From: Euclidia mi
Lineage: Eukaryota; Arthropoda; Insecta; Lepidoptera; Erebidae
Direction: 5' to 3'
Assembly: GCA_944739405.2 (NCBI GenBank)
Contig: OX123199.2
Span: 1,849,898 to 1,913,897 of the forward strand
DNA length: 64,000 nucleotides
In this document: positions 22,107 to 31,451 of the stretch, piece by piece
Layout of the letters: the number at the start of each line of letters is the position of its first letter
How positions within the stretch are numbered: position 1 is the first letter of the stretch
Notes under the pieces: model-generated
What the model saw: the letters and a program-made list of their open reading frames with translations, nothing else
Database searches by the model: none
What the model was told of the DNA's origin: nothing
Translations under genes and position numbers: made by a program

Positions 22107-22138
22107 GAGGATTCAAAATAAAGTCCCCTATTTAAACT
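22082..22138. repeat. Inverted duplication at the 5' truncation point of a LINE
   Basis: 19-nt arms (22082-22100 and 22120-22138, one mismatch) with a 19-nt loop. The left arm is inside the LINE frame and the right arm lies outside it. Confidence 0.85.
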
Positions 22139-22206
22139 ATAAATAAATAATTAATACCTAAGTAGGAAACATGTGGCATACTAATTAAGCCGTCCCTACG
22201 TGATAT

Positions 22207-22452
22207 TTTTTATAGACTTACATCGAAGGGGTTGGCAGAGATGTTACATTATACCGACATTTCGCCATTTTACGAATTTGTTAGTATAACAGGGGGCGAG
22301 CCTACTGCCGTTACCGGGCACTTTGCCAGATCCTTTTGTGCTACCTAGAATTCGGAAAACCCAGTAACACTTTTACCCGAACCAGGAATCGACCCCGGGA
22401 CCTCCAGATCAACAGACGCATACGCTATCTACTGGACCACGGAGGCAGTCCT
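22207..22452 (-). repeat. SINE family A, near full length
   Basis: Minus-strand order: head gactgcctccgtggtcca (22452 downwards), B-box region at about 22390 (gaccccgggacctcc on plus), the aaaagtgttactgggttt block, gcaptured conserved gaggcgagccc-type centre (gggggcgagcctactgcc on plus) and the 3' end near 22207. The usual 3' end (caggcgtgagtctata) is partly lost. Confidence 0.8.
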
Positions 22453-22757
22453 TTGTCTCTATTCCCAGAATAAATAATACTTATCTATGAAAAATATGAA
22501 AAAACATCCATGTCTACCTTATATTCGTACTAACAAAGTTTTAAGCTTCCAAGTAATGCCGTGAACGCAGTCAACAAAGACAGAACAGATAATTAGTATG
22601 AAAGCATTTATTGCAAAGTAAACTAGAACAATCATTCGTTTGATGTTATAGTAGGTAATAATCTGTGCGTTTATATGTATATATTTCTTGTAGGTAGGCA
22701 CCTTTATGTGGTAGGTGTACGAATAGGTGACAAGCAGGCCTACTAGTGTTAATATTT

Positions 22758-23009
22758 TTATAGACTCACGCCTGTATATCCCCGAAGGGATAGGCAGAGG
22801 TGTAATATGACACCCACATTTCGCCATGAATTTTTAGGTCCCACGTAATAGGGGGCGAGCCTATTGCCGTAACCGGGCACATCAGCAGACTCCGTGCTTC
22901 TACTGAGAATTCGGAAAAACCCAGTAACACTTTTGCCCGACCCGGGAATTGAACCCGGGACCTACGATCTGCAGTCGCATACGCTCTCCACTGGACTGCG
23001 GAGGCAGTC
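22758..23009 (-). repeat. SINE family A, best-preserved copy
   Basis: Reads on minus from gactgcctccgcagtcca at 23009. A-box-like segment and an intact B-box (cgggttcaattcccggg, plus 22937-22953) give a tRNA-like 5' region. The body passes through tttttccgaattctcagt to the 3' end atacaggcgtgagtctat at about 22765. RNA polymerase III could recognise the boxes. Mobilisation would need a LINE; the 3' end (caggcgtgagtctata) is nearly the same as the 3' end of the RTE-like elements here, which suggests that RTE is the partner. Confidence 0.85.
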
Positions 23010-24400
23010 AGTTTTAATATTTATGCGTTGATAATGGGAAAGGGAAAGAGCTAGGCCTACTCCGCTCCTTGGAACGGCTTGAAACGATGCACGATGCCTT
23101 ACCTGTGATGTCGATAAGTCTGTGAGATATAGCCGCCAATACATCTTTTCTATCTAATAATTGTCAGTGGGCGTCTTTACTGCATGTAATACTATTGTAT
23201 CACCCCTTGAAGAGGATTGAAACAAGAATAGAATACCAAGACTTCTGTAACTGGGTTGATTTCAAATCCGTGAGTATCTAGGTTAACTAAGTATTACTCC
23301 AAATGCTTAGCTCAACTATTTTATATTTTGTACTAGAAACTCGCTGTGACCTATAAAAACGAACGACCAAATGAGATAAAAAGTATTCAGTTATCGATAA
23401 ATATATTAACTACATGACGTGCCGTTTGCGAGCCGAAGGCTGGTAGCAAAAAGATACAAGTTTTGTTTTCTATACCGTTGCTATGGCAACGGCGTTACCA
23501 TGACAACTCACAGAGAAGTTGGTAAGCCACTCGTTGCATCTACCGCGAGACTTTGGGATTATTAAAAGTTTGGAACATATTGTAAACTTTTGTAGAATAT
23601 GACGGATTCAACAGATCAATCACATTTACTTTGTTAACTTCGTGTATGTATTTCTACGACGAATGATATATATATACATACACATCTCAACCGGATGAAT
23701 TTTCAACTTGTGCGTATTTTACGTTAGCACTTTTACTGTTACTGTATAATTACTTTACTCAGAAGCTGTGCAGAGGTTATTATAAGTACGTATAAAAAAT
23801 TGACGAAACTATTTTGACTCCGTCGCCATAAAATATTAGACCGATGTTTAAAATACTGTCAGTGGCATAAATTTATACTCAATACAATTTATAAACTGGC
23901 TATATCATTCATCTTTTTATTCATAAAAGGTAATCCCTTTAAGTTGGCTATCTACTCTAGAAACTGCATTCTATACGCAAAAGTGATGCAATAATACATA
24001 CATACATGTATGTATGCGGGTAATACAGTATAACAGTACTGACACATAAATTGTGTATTGCGTTACAAGATGGCCTATAAACTCGTTACTGCGTTGCCTA
24101 CATAGCTATGTAGAATGCGGACCTGTTGAATGGATATCTCTTGTGGCCTCAGCTTGTGCAGATAATCGAAAAGAGGACGGATAAGGACCCCGTCACCACT
24201 AGTAGCGGCGAGCGGACGCTTTGGCTATTGCGATGTCCATGGCACGTTCTACTCCGACGCGATATCAGCCGCGGCGGAGTGGAGCGCGACATGTACATCG
24301 AAACCGCTGTCGCTATCGCCCGCCGCTGCTCTTCATGAACGGGCCGTGAGAGCTATATTAGAAACGTTATTTTCGAGCCCGCTTATCAATCACACAGTAT
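23010..24400. other. AT-rich DNA with a GC-rich 230-bp island at 24115-24350
   Basis: No family recognised. The island has an open 70-codon frame (24126-24338) but no resemblance to anything I know. A palindromic microsatellite catacatacatgtatgtat lies at about 23998. Confidence 0.45.
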
Positions 24401-24401
24401 C

Positions 24402-24540
24402 CACCCGGTGGCGTAGCGGGAATGTTAGCGACTGCCACGCCGTGGTTGTGGTTTAATCAAATCAAACATTTGTGTACGTGAACATGAAGGTTTGTTTTAG
24501 TCGAGGTTTTCTGTGTATTATATGTATATATTTATTTACA
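24402..24540 (+). repeat. SINE family B, 5' part
   Basis: Head ccggtggcgtagcgggaa with truncated tRNA-like part, then acatttgtgtacgtgaac and tttattt, matching in order the minus-strand copy at 48957-49206. The distal half is absent. Confidence 0.65.
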
Positions 24541-24687
24541 AAAAAAGATTGTCTGTATGTTCATCCATTGTCTAGTACCATGATATAATTTTTGCCTAAG
24601 TAGTTTTGACAAAATGGCGTGGTTTTAAATATACATAATATAGTAGACTAATATAATTTATTCTTTAAATATGACTTCTATTCTATA

Positions 24688-25286
24688 GAAATGTCTGGCA
24701 AAAAACCAGAAGGTATATTGCGCGTTCATAGACTTGGAAAAGGCTAATGATAGGGTGAATAGAAAGGAACTATGGAAGGTGCTATCTATGTATGTATGTA
24801 TGGGGTGGACAACTTTATAATAAGGGCTCCAAAATCTCTTTATTGGGATTTTAGGGCCTGTGTCCGGATTAATGGTGCCTATACGGAATAGTTTGACATA
24901 TCTAAAGGTGTCAGACAGGGGTGTGCAGCCTCGCCCTGGTTGTTCAACTTATTCATGGACGGCGAATGAGTTGCAACAAATGATGGACTACATGAACGAG
25001 AGTTTTAAAGCAAAAGGTATAAAAGTTAATGCAAGAAAGACGAAAGTGGTGGTGTTTGAGAAGGATGAAAGTTTGACTGCGTGTAATATTACGATTTAAG
25101 ATGAAACTGTGGAACAAGTTGAAAATTTAGTATATTTGGGAAGCATGTTTACAAGAGATGGAAGATGTGAAGGAGATATTGAAAGGAGAGTGACTGCGGG
25201 GAACAGTGTGAATGGAACGCTGCATGCCTTTATGAACGGCCAAACTGTGCCTAAAAAGGCGCGACTGGCGGTTCATAATGGAGTGC
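24688..25286 (+). pseudogene. RTE-like LINE fragment ending in a snap-back hairpin
   Basis: Fragments of the RTE RT frame: a stretch equivalent to QKVYCAFIDLEKA at 24700-24755, NARKTKVVVFEKDESL at 25030-25075, and QVENLVYLGSMFTRDG through [11 protein letters not shown] up to 25285. The YADD segment is deleted between about 24950 and 24975. The copy stops where the inverted duplication 25264-25313 turns the sequence back. Confidence 0.75.
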
Positions 25287-25313
25287 ACCAGCACTCCATT
25301 ATGAACCGCCAGT
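25264..25313. repeat. Perfect 23-bp hairpin at the end of an RTE fragment
   Basis: Arms 25264-25286 and 25291-25313 are exact reverse complements with the 4-nt loop acca. The left arm is RTE coding sequence; the right arm replaces what should follow. Confidence 0.95.
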
Positions 25314-25319
25314 TGGTTA

Positions 25320-25968
25320 GGTTAGGTTAATAATATAATATAACAAGTATGAAACGAAGACATAAAGACTAAGATTAAGAATTACATCATCGTATTGTAA
25401 ATAAACTTGCTATCAAAGCTCGTATAAGACCTCTCCATCCAGTGCAATCGTAATTTAACGTTCATCAAGAACGTATTCACACGAAAAAACCAAATATAGT
25501 CCCAAAATAAAATTCTATAAAAGCACTATAACACTCAATTTCAAATACTTTTATAGTGTTCTATAGGTACCAATTCTACGAATATTGATACTTGTACAGC
25601 ACTAGCATCCACTAGTGCCGTCCTAGGGGATTTCGCTAGGGCAAACTGAGAACAAGGCAAGGTGAAGTTCACAAATGCGTTTGAATTTGGAATAAGAATG
25701 TTGTAAAATTGAATCTCGAGCGCTCACTCAGGGTATTCTGAGAATCACTTGAGCGAGTCTTGGGTTCAGATACTTGATACTTATTGGATTTGTGCAGAAT
25801 AACCTACACACATATTTAAAAGTTTCGCTAACAGAATTCAAATTTCGATTTTCTAGCTAACTAGCAATCCCCCTGGTACAGGATGTTCGGGTGTTTTAGG
25901 AATTTAAGACTTAAATATAAAAAAAACCATTCATGATACAAGTTTATTTTATTTATCACTAGCTGTGC
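25320..25968. other. AT-rich stretch without recognisable gene
   Basis: Nothing supportable seen between the RTE fragment and the Helitron end. Confidence 0.5.
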
Positions 25969-26281
25969 CCGCGACTTCGTTCGCGTAAATGTTGGAATTT
26001 AATTTGCATGACATTTATCCCAAAAGTATATAATATTTATAACGATTCCCACGTACGTGACGTGAGGAGTGGGACATTGGGAATAATGAAACAATGAGAC
26101 ACCTGTATAAGAACAGAACACAAAGAAACACGATAACATACTACAATCATAAATTCATAAGTAACGTCAAATATACAATCTAAATAATCCAAAGACGGCG
26201 AAAGCAAATTATCCGAGAACCTCATCAATCTTCGGAGAATCTTAACACCGCCATTCAGAAAATGACGTCATTTGCTCAACG

Positions 26282-27335
26282 GAGGTTGTATCTATTTTAA
26301 AGTAATGGTACAATAACCAAAAGAACAGTGTTTGATGGGCAGGCTTTTTTTCGGATGTGTACAGGTTGCAGTGCGGAGTGAGGCAAGGTGGTCTGACATC
26401 GCCTAAGCTCTTTAACCTATACATAAATAAACTTATCGGTGAACTCAGCAGTGCCAATGTCGGGTGCTACATAGACGGAGTCTGTGTCAATAACATAAGC
26501 TACGCAGATGACATGGTACTGCTGAGTCCATCGATAGGAGCTTTACGGAAGCTGTTGAAAATGTGTGAGTAGAGAACGCGGCGGCTTATGGGCTCAGATA
26601 GATACAATGCAAAGAAAAGCGAATTATTAGTAAGTATTTAAAGCGAGGGGCAAAACTTACACCACAGTACCTTCACTTAGTTTAGCTGGTAGCACTATTA
26701 ATAAAGTCGCTCATTTCATGTATCTGGGCCACTGGGTCCCTGAGGACCTTAAAGATAGTAAGGACATAGAGAGGGCACGTAGGGCGCTAGCTGTCCGGTG
26801 TAATATGTTGGCCCGCAGGTTCGCACACTGCAGTAATGCAGTAAAAGTAACACTTTTTACATAACATTGTACACATGCAGCCTGTGGGTTAACTATACAT
26901 TGGGAGTGTACAGCGCCTTACGTGTCCAATATAACAACGCGTTTAGAGTGCTATTGGGGCTGCCGCGATTTTGTAGCGCGTCGAGCATGTTTGCGGAAGC
27001 TCACACAGATGGTTTTCATGCCGTTATAAGAAAGCAATGCGCATCACTGTTAAATCGTGTCAGGTCCAGCCACAATACCGTGCTAAGCGTGTTCGTGGAT
27101 AGGTGGGACTCTCCACTACTGCGCCACTGGATACGTCTGCACACTGATAAGTGGGCAGCTTTTTCACTTTGTCCTACAAATTTTAAATGGTTTTTTTTTC
27201 TGTGTTTGTTCTTTTTAATTTTCTAAATGTTGGCTTGTGTAAATTGTATAAGTATGGTTGTTGCTTGTAATTTTAAATTGTGGCAACCTATGGACTAATG
27301 TCTGAAATAAATAACTATTATTATTATATTATTAT
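26282..27335 (+). pseudogene. 5'-truncated LINE (family X) inserted in the Helitron
   Basis: Frames at 26357-26572 (CGVRQGGLTSPKLFN, CYIDGVCVNNISYADD) and 26867-27226 (VQYNNAFRVLLGLPRF, FAEAHTDGFHAVIRKQ) are separated by a frameshifted zone, 26573-26866, that still reads as RT thumb. The first bases already correspond to the region just upstream of motif B, so the 5' two thirds are missing. The 3' end is A/T-rich with (ATT)n (27310-27335). A 6-bp target duplication tcaacg flanks it (26276-26281 and 27336-27341). The empty site is visible at about 39438 in the other Helitron. Same family as 1-1310. Confidence 0.85.
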
Positions 27336-27444
27336 TCAACGCCATCTAAGTTTACATATACAAACCGACCGACATAGAAAATAATATGGACTAATCGACA
27401 ATTTATTGAAAAAATCAATTAATCTATAGTCATTGTATTTATCA

Positions 27445-27850
27445 TTAATCTGTGTATATAAATCCTTGCGTTACTGACTGACTGACAGATAAGCTACAGC
27501 CAAAACTATTGGGCGCAAGAAGCTGAATTTAGGCATGTATGTTCCTTGGGGACCGTAGGGGTGCACTAAGAAGGGATTTCCCGAAACTCCCACGGGATCC
27601 GGCAGAAACAGTTAATTTGCGGGCTTAGCTGCGGGCACCCTCTTGTTATATATAAAATCCTTGCGTTACTGACTGACTGACAGACACGCTACAGCCGAAA
27701 CTATTGCGAGCAGGCAGCTGAAATTTGGCATGTATGTTTCTTGGGGACCGTAGGGGCGCACTAAGGAGGGATTTCCCGAAATTCTCACGGGATCGGCCAA
27801 AATGGGTCAATTTAAAAAAATGCAGGCGTAGCTGCTGGCGTCCTCTACTT
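27445..27850 (+). repeat. Tandem dimer of a 200-bp repeat (Helitron-like, non-coding)
   Basis: Two adjacent units begin atataaatccttgcgtta and atataaaatccttgcgtt and share tactgactgactgacaga, the gaaatttggcatgtatgt block and agggatttcccgaaa. The second Helitron lacks the whole dimer at about 39555, so both units came as one insertion. There is no target duplication beyond ambiguous bases. A monomer at 50546-50752 ends CTAG followed by T, which is why I suspect a Helitron relation. Confidence 0.7.
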
Positions 27851-28006
27851 TAAAATAAATTATAATGAAATTATTAAGTATATAACTATTATAATAATTT
27901 GAAATAAATGAGATTGACCGTTTAAATTAAGTGGACACTGTAATAAATTTTGACACAGAGACTTTTTGTTTATGAAAGTGCCGAATATTATACTCTATTA
28001 TTTTTT

Positions 28007-28064
28007 TAATAACAGAAAGATTATGTATAAAATTTTACTTTTATATATAATCTTTCTGTTATTA
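28007..28064. repeat. Near-perfect palindrome within the Helitron
   Basis: Arms of about 24-26 nt (28007-28032 and 28039-28064), one mismatch, loop of about 6 nt. The homologous Helitron at about 39715 has only the left arm, so the right arm arose in this copy. Confidence 0.85.
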
Positions 28065-28575
28065 AAACACACAATTATTGTCTTTTTTGCAAGAAACATT
28101 TATTTTGCTAGAAAATTATTTGAAAATAGTGACATCTATCATCATAAAACACTTTGAAGGTACCTATTTAGACTAACTATACTTTTACTAACAAACTTAT
28201 AATGATCATAGATGGCACCACATATAAAACCAGTTTTGGATGATCCCTGTTTTGTTTGTGACTACGTACAAAGGAGAGGTCAAGTTGTACACCGAAAACT
28301 ACTCAACCGATTGTGATGTAACATATACTATTTTATAGGTTTGGGTATCCTTTGTACATGAGTGTCAGTTTTTTGATATCAATTTCGCCATTTTAGAGAT
28401 CTTTAGCAATATAGGGAAAGACAGACAGACATACAGACATAAATTCTAAAAAATATCAAGTATTTCTTTTTAGCATTTTCCTAGATTTTTTAGCTAATTT
28501 TCGCCAAAATATATGTTTACTGTACAGACTTTTTCACCTCTACAGTTTTTGTTATAGTATAGATAGTATAGATTA

Positions 28576-28956
28576 AGGCAGCGATAGCCGAGTGGATATA
28601 CCAACAGACTGCCATGTAGAGGGTATCGTGTTCGAATCCACGGCGCGCACCAATGACTTTTCGGAGTTATGTGCGTATTGAATTGTTAATTATTGCTTGT
28701 CCCGTGCCTCGGAGAGCACGTTAAGCCGTCGGTCCCGGTTGTCATGAAGATCTTTGACAGTCGTTACAGGGCGTCAGTACCTTCTAAATAAACTGACACT
28801 AGTCTAAACCATGGAATATCGCTATCCCTTCGGGTTGCCGAGGTCAGACAGGCAGTCGCTCCGTGGAAAAGCTAATATTCAGCCAAATCCGGTTAGACTC
28901 GAAAGCGGACCACAGATTGAAACTGGGATAACGCTAAGAGAAAGAAGATATAATAA
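28576..28956 (+). repeat. tRNA-headed SINE (family D)
   Basis: Head aaggcagcgatagccgag with an A-box-like gatagccgagtgg and a B-box (gtgttcgaatccac, 28629-28642). The body has cctcggagagcacgttaa and ends in (ata)n at about 28950. A minus-strand relative lies at 60647-60846. The insertion sits exactly at the 5' end of the Helitron. Confidence 0.75.
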
Positions 28957-29087
28957 TAATATTCTATCACATTCACACAACACCATCTAGTCCCAAACTA
29001 AGCAGAGCTTGTACTATGGGTACTAGACAATGGATAAACATACATATATACTTTTTTTTTGTAAATACATACATATTATACATAGAT
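28957..29087 (-). repeat. SINE family B, 3' body only
   Basis: Plus-strand text ttctatcacattcacaca through gcagagcttgtactatgg and aatacatacatattatac matches 48957-49085 almost base for base. It is in reverse orientation with its ATT tail against the tail of the family D SINE. A 15-bp direct repeat (agatagtatagatta at 28561-28575 and 29088-29102) encloses both SINEs. Confidence 0.8.
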
Positions 29088-29109
29088 AGATAGTATAGAT
29101 TACAAATAA

Positions 29110-29690
29110 GACAAGTGCGGGTTTAATGTTTTTTAAATTATGTGGTCTAAATGTCCACCGTTACGACGGACACACTCTTGGAATCTTGCCTCTTTATTCC
29201 GTAACACTCGCTGAATAAGTTATGTCGGAAAGTAATTTTGACCTCGCAAGCAATATTTTTCTTTAGCGTTGATATGGTCTCTGGATTTGTTTCATAAACT
29301 TAATTCTTGAAATACCCCCGCTGAAAAACGTCCATAGAGATAAGATACGATAACCCGGGTGACCAGGAGATGTCTTCAAAGCGGCATATCAACTTGTTCA
29401 GACAGAAGTCATACAAAATCGCCATGGTCTCGCTGGGCGTGTGCAGCATGGCTCCATATTGTTGAAATCACGTATGTGTGCTGTAGGAAAGCTGTTTTCC
29501 TATTATTGCCAGAAAAAAGTCGTTCAGGATGCGCCAATAAGAGATACGGTTCACAGCGATTGCTTTACCTCGATTATTTTTCAAAAGATATGGTCAATTT
29601 ATTTCACACTTTGGGACTGTGAAGTGCTTATTTGTGTGTGTTCTGCCATCGGACACCCTGTATGTTCTCTAGATCACAGATAATCACAGA
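29110..29690 (-). pseudogene. DDE-type transposase remnant (Tc1/mariner-like)
   Basis: Reading the minus strand across several stops gives RISYWRILNDFFL, the QxGAxLHT-type motif near 29450 (QYGAMLHTPSETMAIL), a decayed RxGDIxWxPRSPDL-type region (RFEDISWSPGLSYL) and a GYFKN-type segment. An end close to ECVRRNGGHLDHII sits at about 29140. These are consecutive motifs of a DDE transposase with a conserved C-terminal NGGHxxHxx end, common in arthropod genomes. No terminal repeats were located, and the N-terminal DNA-binding part is missing. Confidence 0.6.
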
Positions 29691-29699
29691 AATTTTTGT

Positions 29700-30120
29700 A
29701 CGCGTATATATTCTAAACAACTGCACCAAATTGGCTTGGAAAAGAGAAATTATCTCTTTTATGTTTGTTATCGTCAGGTCAAGGACCGCATGAACAAAAA
29801 CATTCAAAGAAAATAAATATTTCGGTACGAAGTTCGCCGCATAATCTACTTTGTAATATACATTTTTATTTTGAGTAGGTATTACACCTTATTATACATA
29901 TTTTTATAATTTTAAATTACTTGCTATAGATTATAAGCATGACTTTTGAATAATTGTCTTTCAGCTTTAAGATACGTTCGATGCGATCATCTTTAGCAGC
30001 ATATTTCTTTTCTTTTTTGCTGGAAGAGCACCTATCATGTTTTGTTGTATTTCACTTAAATTGCTTAAAATCTCCTGAATTAATTCTTTAATCAAGTGAT
30101 ATACGCCCGGGTAATATTTA
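29700..30120. other. AT-rich stretch without recognisable gene
   Basis: Nothing supportable until the (TTTA)n tail at 30126-30165, which ends the LINE described next. Confidence 0.5.
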
Positions 30121-30518
30121 TCAATGATTTATTTATTTATTTTTATTTATTTATTTATTTATTGGCAGACCTTACAATGTGTTCAAACAATAACAGCTTT
30201 AACAATGTGTGATAGTGATTTACATGATAAGTGACATACAGCCAATCACAGGTCCTCACTATTAACAACAAAACAAATTATTTTTGTGCACACTTAATTT
30301 TAAATAATCTTATAACTAATGATGACACAATAAAGCACTTAATCTGCATAGCTGTCAAAAAAGTCGCTACTAAGTACCCGTCTCACCGTCGCCGGACTCA
30401 CATCAAAGATGTCAAAATCGTGCAATTTCATTGATGCGTTGAGTGCCTTGCCAGCTAGCCACATAAAGATATCCTGTCGGTAGTTGGTGGGCGCTAGGGG
30501 TAAGTTTATTGGAGCATA

Positions 30519-31118
30519 ATGCCGTCCCCCCCGTGGGATCTCTACCTTGTCGTGGTAAGGGGGCTTAGTAACCGTGGATTGGTCACCCGCGGTGAAGCTA
30601 AGAGAGATCCAGGAGGGGACGCTCCGCGTGGGCTTGACGTAGGCCTGCGCAGGATGTGTCCAAAGGAGCGGGTGCGAGGGACAGTTCTTCTGTCGTTCAG
30701 TCGGGTGCGGTCGCGGGAGGAGAGGCATGTCGGTGTTGCGTTGCCGCGCGCCCTATCTCCCGCGACCAAATGGAGGCGCACCATCGTTGCGTCGCGGTGG
30801 GGCCGCAGAGGAAGAGGAGATGCGGTGTTGCGTTGCCGTCCTCCCTACCCTCTGCGACCGCTGAGTGTTTTGGCGGCGGAGCCCAACACCTTCATCCGCC
30901 GCCAAGGGGGTTTTGTTCGGGGCCCGCCTGAGCAACTGGCGGGCCAATACCCGTCGGGGGGTAGCGAGGAATGCTTCAGCGATACCCGACCCTCCGACAT
31001 ACGGGTACGTGAGGAATACGGGTTGGTTTTTAGTCAGTAAGAGTCTGACAGTCCCCTTCGCCCTTCCCCCAGGACGGAGGGACTCCATGAGGATTTTCCA
31101 ACCCGACACCAAAAAAAA
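30519..31118 (+). mobile_element. GC-rich dispersed element with poly-A tail
   Basis: About 600 bp of strikingly GC-rich sequence in AT-rich surroundings. It starts near gccgtccccc, contains the segment gtagcgaggaatgcttca and tcagtaagagtctgacag (a pattern I associate with abundant lepidopteran repeats), and ends in an 11-A tail at 31108-31118. The tail and the sharp junction with LINE coding sequence at about 31118 point to retroposition on the plus strand. Overlapping long frames on both strands have no protein resemblance and probably reflect GC content only. It could be a SINE or the 5' region of a truncated LINE. Confidence 0.6.
30535..30610 (+). other. Cloverleaf-like structured segment at the start of the GC-rich element
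   Basis: The first 75 nt can fold into a closed multi-branch structure: ggatctct (30536-30543) pairs with agagatcc (30603-30610), cctt with aagg (30545-30548/30557-30560), cttag with ctaag (30564-30568/30598-30602), and accgtgg with ccgcggt-type partners (30570-30576/30087-like inner arm at 30587-30593, one G-T pair). All stems are perfectly nested. This is a hand fold; no energy was computed. Confidence 0.4.
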
Positions 31119-31387
31119 AAATCGCAGAAAATCCAACTGGAGAGCATGAGCGTCTGTTTGAGATGCAATAGTCGTGAATATTTTCATATCATCTGCAAAA
31201 CAGAGTAACTTAGAGTTATGAAAGCAATTGCCGATGTCGTTTACAAAGATTACAAACAACAAAGGGCCCAACAAAGAACCCTGAGGGACGCCACTGGGCA
31301 CATTTACCCAACTAGATACGTAATTATTTATTGCTACAGCCTGAGATCTGTTAGATATATAAGATTTAAACCATCTCAGTAGATCGC

Positions 31388-31451
31388 CTCTTATACCCGC
31401 TGCTCCTAACTTATAAATTCTCTTATACCCGCTGCTCCTAACTTATAAATT
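31388..31451. repeat. Perfect 32-bp tandem duplication inside a LINE frame
   Basis: The unit ctcttatacccgctgctc and so on occurs at 31388-31419 and again at 31420-31451. Since 32 is not a multiple of three it breaks the RT frame. Confidence 0.9.

Larger units (their letters stand above)
25969..28572 (-). mobile_element. Non-autonomous Helitron (minus strand) with later insertions
   Basis: On the minus strand the right-hand end of the element reads cgcgaacgaagtcgcggg then cacagCTAG followed by host T: a short hairpin just before a CTRR terminus, the Helitron 3' signature (plus 25969-25990). The 5' end on minus reads TCTATACTATCTATAC after host A (plus 28572 downwards). No target duplication is visible, as expected. 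Segments 26041-26276, 27336-27445 and 27850-28140 are clearly homologous to 39230-39805 in the second Helitron. The LINE (26282-27335) and the dimer repeat (27445-27850) are absent there, so they are later insertions. No helicase coding remains in this copy. Confidence 0.65.

Noticed and set aside
23995..24020. Palindrome catacatacatgtatgtat
   Set aside because: It is a simple tetranucleotide repeat meeting its complement, not a structured site.
30535..30640. HDV-like self-cleaving ribozyme at the start of the GC-rich element
   Set aside because: The closing stem is present, but I found no hairpin directly before its 3' strand, no matching second pseudoknot stem and no catalytic cytosine context.
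30519..31301. Long overlapping frames on both strands (91-182 codons) in the GC-rich element
   Set aside because: High GC content lowers stop frequency in all frames. Apart from the LINE motifs right of 31118 none resembles a protein.
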